The position numbers and the translations under genes were made by a program. Below the pieces are notes generated by a model. The model saw only the letters and a list, made by a program, of their open reading frames with translations, searched no databases and was not told the origin of the DNA. A stretch of 64,000 nucleotides of DNA from Stieleria sp. JC731 (GTDB lineage Bacteria > Planctomycetota > Planctomycetia > Pirellulales > Pirellulaceae). Below, one piece after another: positions 62,381 to 64,000 of this stretch. The stretch covers positions 124,001 to 188,000 of the forward strand of contig NZ_JAJKFQ010000029.1 in assembly GCF_020966635.1 (NCBI RefSeq), written 5' to 3'. The stretch's first letter is position 1. Each line of letters opens with the position of its first letter.

Positions 62381-62466
62381 TCAGACGCATCGCGTGATGC
62401 TCTTTGAACCGAAATCCTGACAAGGATTGAAGACTGGCTTTGCCCACTGGCTCGCCAAACAATGAA

Positions 62467-62488
62467 CCGGACAGCCTATACTGTCCGG
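62467..62488. terminator. Hairpin between convergent CBS and GspF-like genes
   Basis: CCGGACAG, loop CCTATA, CTGTCCGG: a perfect 8-bp stem without a marked U-run, in the 159-bp gap between two convergent stops. A smaller AATCCT/AGGATT hairpin lies at about 62413-62428. Confidence 0.55.
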
Positions 62489-62539
62489 CGAAAGCATTCG
62501 TGCTGCAATGCAAGGCGACCTTGTCACACAGGAACCGTC

Positions 62540-63586
62540 TTAGCGAAGGTCTTCGAGTGCAGAGTTGATGCCGCCGATATAGGTCATAGCGATTCGCAGA
62601 ATCATAAAGACCAACAGCGAGACAACGGCAAGCCAAATCACACCGGTGGCGATCCCACTGATGGTTCGCATTGCAGACTTCGCCCGCTCTTCATACTCTT
62701 CAGCAATATGCTCGATCGATTCGCTTTCCGTTCCTGAAAGTTCAGAAACTTCGATCAAGTGAAGCAAGGTATCCGGAAAGAGCTCGGTTGCCCGCAATGC
62801 CCCGGCCAATGTTTCGCCTTGCTCTTCGATCGCAATTTTGACGGTGTCGTTGCCGCTGCGATAGTAATCACTGTCAGTACTTGCCAGAGCCAATTGAACG
62901 CTGCGGATCGGGTCCAAGCCTGCACTTAAACCGATCGATAGGATTCTAGTAAAGCGTGACAAAGTGATTGTCTGAATTGCCGGTCCAAACTTTGGGACCA
63001 AGTAGAACACGGGAATCATGTTCTGGATGCCGCCGAGGTTCTGCCGGAACCCGTAGATCGCAGCCCAGATCAGCGCGGCGACGCAGGCGACATACAACCA
63101 AAACTTTATCACCCCCGAACCGCCTCGCAATCCAAAACCGAGGATGTCATTCATCGCGCCTCCACCTGCCGGCTGCAGAATGCCCAGCAAGTAGATGACC
63201 AACGAGATGACACAGAGCGACATTCCCAGCTGAAGCATCGGCCAAGCGATCGACGAGAAGAATTGGCGGCGTATCTTCAACTGATGATCGTAGTGATTCG
63301 CCAAAGTCAAAAACGTTCTTTCCAACGTCCCGGTAGACTCACCGGCCCTCGTCATCGTGACCATCAACCTTGGAAAATACGGAGCTTGATTTTGGAAAGC
63401 TTCATGAAGTTCGAATCCAGCCTTCACGTCTTCCAAAACGGCTGTCAGTGCCGCCTTTTGCCTAGGGCTGCCGTACTTGGTTTCAGCATCCAATAGCCGC
63501 AGCAGGCTGACCCCCGCACGCACCCCAACACCCAATCGACGACAGAGGGGCCCAGCCGCAGTAGAAGACATCTGCTGAAAAAACAT
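62540..63586 (-). CDS. Type II secretion/type IV pilus inner-membrane protein, GspF/PilC family
   Basis: 348 residues from ATG 63586; a GTG at 63622 is the alternative and neither has a clear ribosome-binding site. Two GspF domains: the first near residues 20-125 (LCRRLGVGVRAGVSLLRLLD, TMTRAGESTGTLERTFLTLA), the second near 215-325 (LSRFTRILSIGLSAGLDPIR, LIEVSELSGTESESIEHIAE). Hydrophobic helices lie at about 130-150, 165-190 and 320-345. The protein forms the membrane platform for pseudopilus or pilus assembly. No gspE or pilin genes are adjacent within the window, though DUF1559 proteins with prepilin signals are possible clients. Confidence 0.88.
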   Translation of the reverse strand: MFFQQMSSTAAGPLCRRLGVGVRAGVSLLRLLDAETKYGSPRQKAALTAVLEDVKAGFELHEAFQNQAPYFPRLMVTMTRAGESTGTLERTFLTLANHYDHQLKIRRQFFSSIAWPMLQLGMSLCVISLVIYLLGILQPAGGGAMNDILGFGLRGGSGVIKFWLYVACVAALIWAAIYGFRQNLGGIQNMIPVFYLVPKFGPAIQTITLSRFTRILSIGLSAGLDPIRSVQLALASTDSDYYRSGNDTVKIAIEEQGETLAGALRATELFPDTLLHLIEVSELSGTESESIEHIAEEYEERAKSAMRTISGIATGVIWLAVVSLLVFMILRIAMTYIGGINSALEDLR

Positions 63587-63622
63587 CGGAGGCTTATCGC
63601 GTTGGAGATGAATGACGATCAC

Positions 63623-64000
63623 GGGTGACGAATCAAATGCACCCGACTAGGCACTGACAACAGTTTCTGGCGGGACGCTTGGACAAACAGGCAACACGCC
63701 TTGGGAAAAGCGAATCAAAAACCTTCGCCCAGGCATTGCGTTCCCGGACGATACCCAGCCGACCAAAACAGGTGTTGGCCCCTGGCAAACGACTAGGAAA
63801 CACCCGATCCATTGTCAGCGTTTGGTGATTGTTCACAATGCCGCGACCGACTTGACGGGGGGGAAGCAAATTTCAGAGGGTGATCACCAGCCGCTTGGCG
63901 AAAGTTTAGAGCTCAACCGCACCGCCAATTTATTGATCAAAATCGCTTCCCGAAGCGGAATTTTCTGGTTTTGATATTCTACGGAACGATCCGGTGGTTG
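63623..64000. other. Terminal ~380 bp, no gene recognised
   Basis: Upstream flank of the GspF-like gene. Small open frames on the minus strand are not convincing, and no repeat or RNA gene was seen. A gene could begin beyond the window edge. Confidence 0.45.

Overview
The window looks like chromosomal DNA of a marine planctomycete of the Rhodopirellula/Blastopirellula (Pirellulaceae) type. The evidence is gene content: a Planctomycetes-Verrucomicrobia-type sugar microcompartment locus, three S1 sulfatases, a DUF1559 prepilin-like protein with an H-x9-DG motif, a very large PVC-type CxxCH haem protein, two DUF1111 di-haem proteins, a Hanks kinase fused to STAND and FGE-like domains, and abundant structured intergenic repeats. 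The organism is inferred from these families, not from a marker comparison.

Layout. 1-2.1 kb: 3' end of a bacterial microcompartment operon (vertex protein, class II aldolase with an encapsulation-type tail, lactate/malate-type dehydrogenase), followed by a ~120-bp tandem REP-like array. 2.7-10.9 kb: housekeeping genes on the + strand (PfkB kinase, eukaryote/archaeal-type proS, aroK, a TIM-barrel epimerase-like protein, a CoA-pyrophosphatase-like Nudix protein, trxA, thyA, folA). 11.2-13.8 kb: rpsM-rpsK-rpoA-rplQ without rpsD, closed by a strong terminator. 13.9-19.6 kb: pgl (-), a GNAT protein, an ECF sigma factor overlapping a four-helix membrane protein, a sulfatase and a DUF4832-like secreted protein. 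19.7-26.1 kb: a secreted low-complexity protein, then an apparent cell-wall amino-sugar salvage locus: a BadF-type sugar kinase and murQ (ATGA-coupled, -) divergent from a secreted NamZ/DUF1343 protein (+). 26.3-33.7 kb: TMEM43-family protein, M3 peptidase and the giant haem protein. 34.3-42.3 kb: the 1349-residue kinase-STAND-FGE-like fusion, a cysteine-rich secreted protein and dnaE2. 42.3-42.9 kb: an array of small hairpin repeats. 42.9-52.2 kb (-): a six-gene operon (GntR regulator, NanA/DapA-type lyase, two sulfatases around a sodium:solute symporter, and an FG-GAP/sialidase-like fusion) with four consecutive stop/start overlaps and a perfect palindrome before the regulator. 52.3-56.7 kb: an orphan hypothetical gene, DUF1559 and an AraC-type regulator. 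56.7-61.7 kb: a ~2.5-kb tandem duplication containing two DUF1111 genes and two 106-bp repeat arrays. 61.9-64 kb: a CBS-domain protein and a GspF/PilC-like membrane protein.

How the genes work together. Several loci point to growth on complex polysaccharides and glycoconjugates: deoxysugar breakdown inside a microcompartment, desulfation plus uptake plus aldolytic cleavage of a sialic-acid-like sugar, and recycling of N-acetylmuramic acid. The most notable signals are the mosaic duplication of the DUF1111 genes (near-identical ends with a divergent ~155-residue block), the kinase-STAND-FGE-like protein, and the compact NamZ-MurQ-kinase locus. No CRISPR array, IS element, tRNA or rRNA was found.
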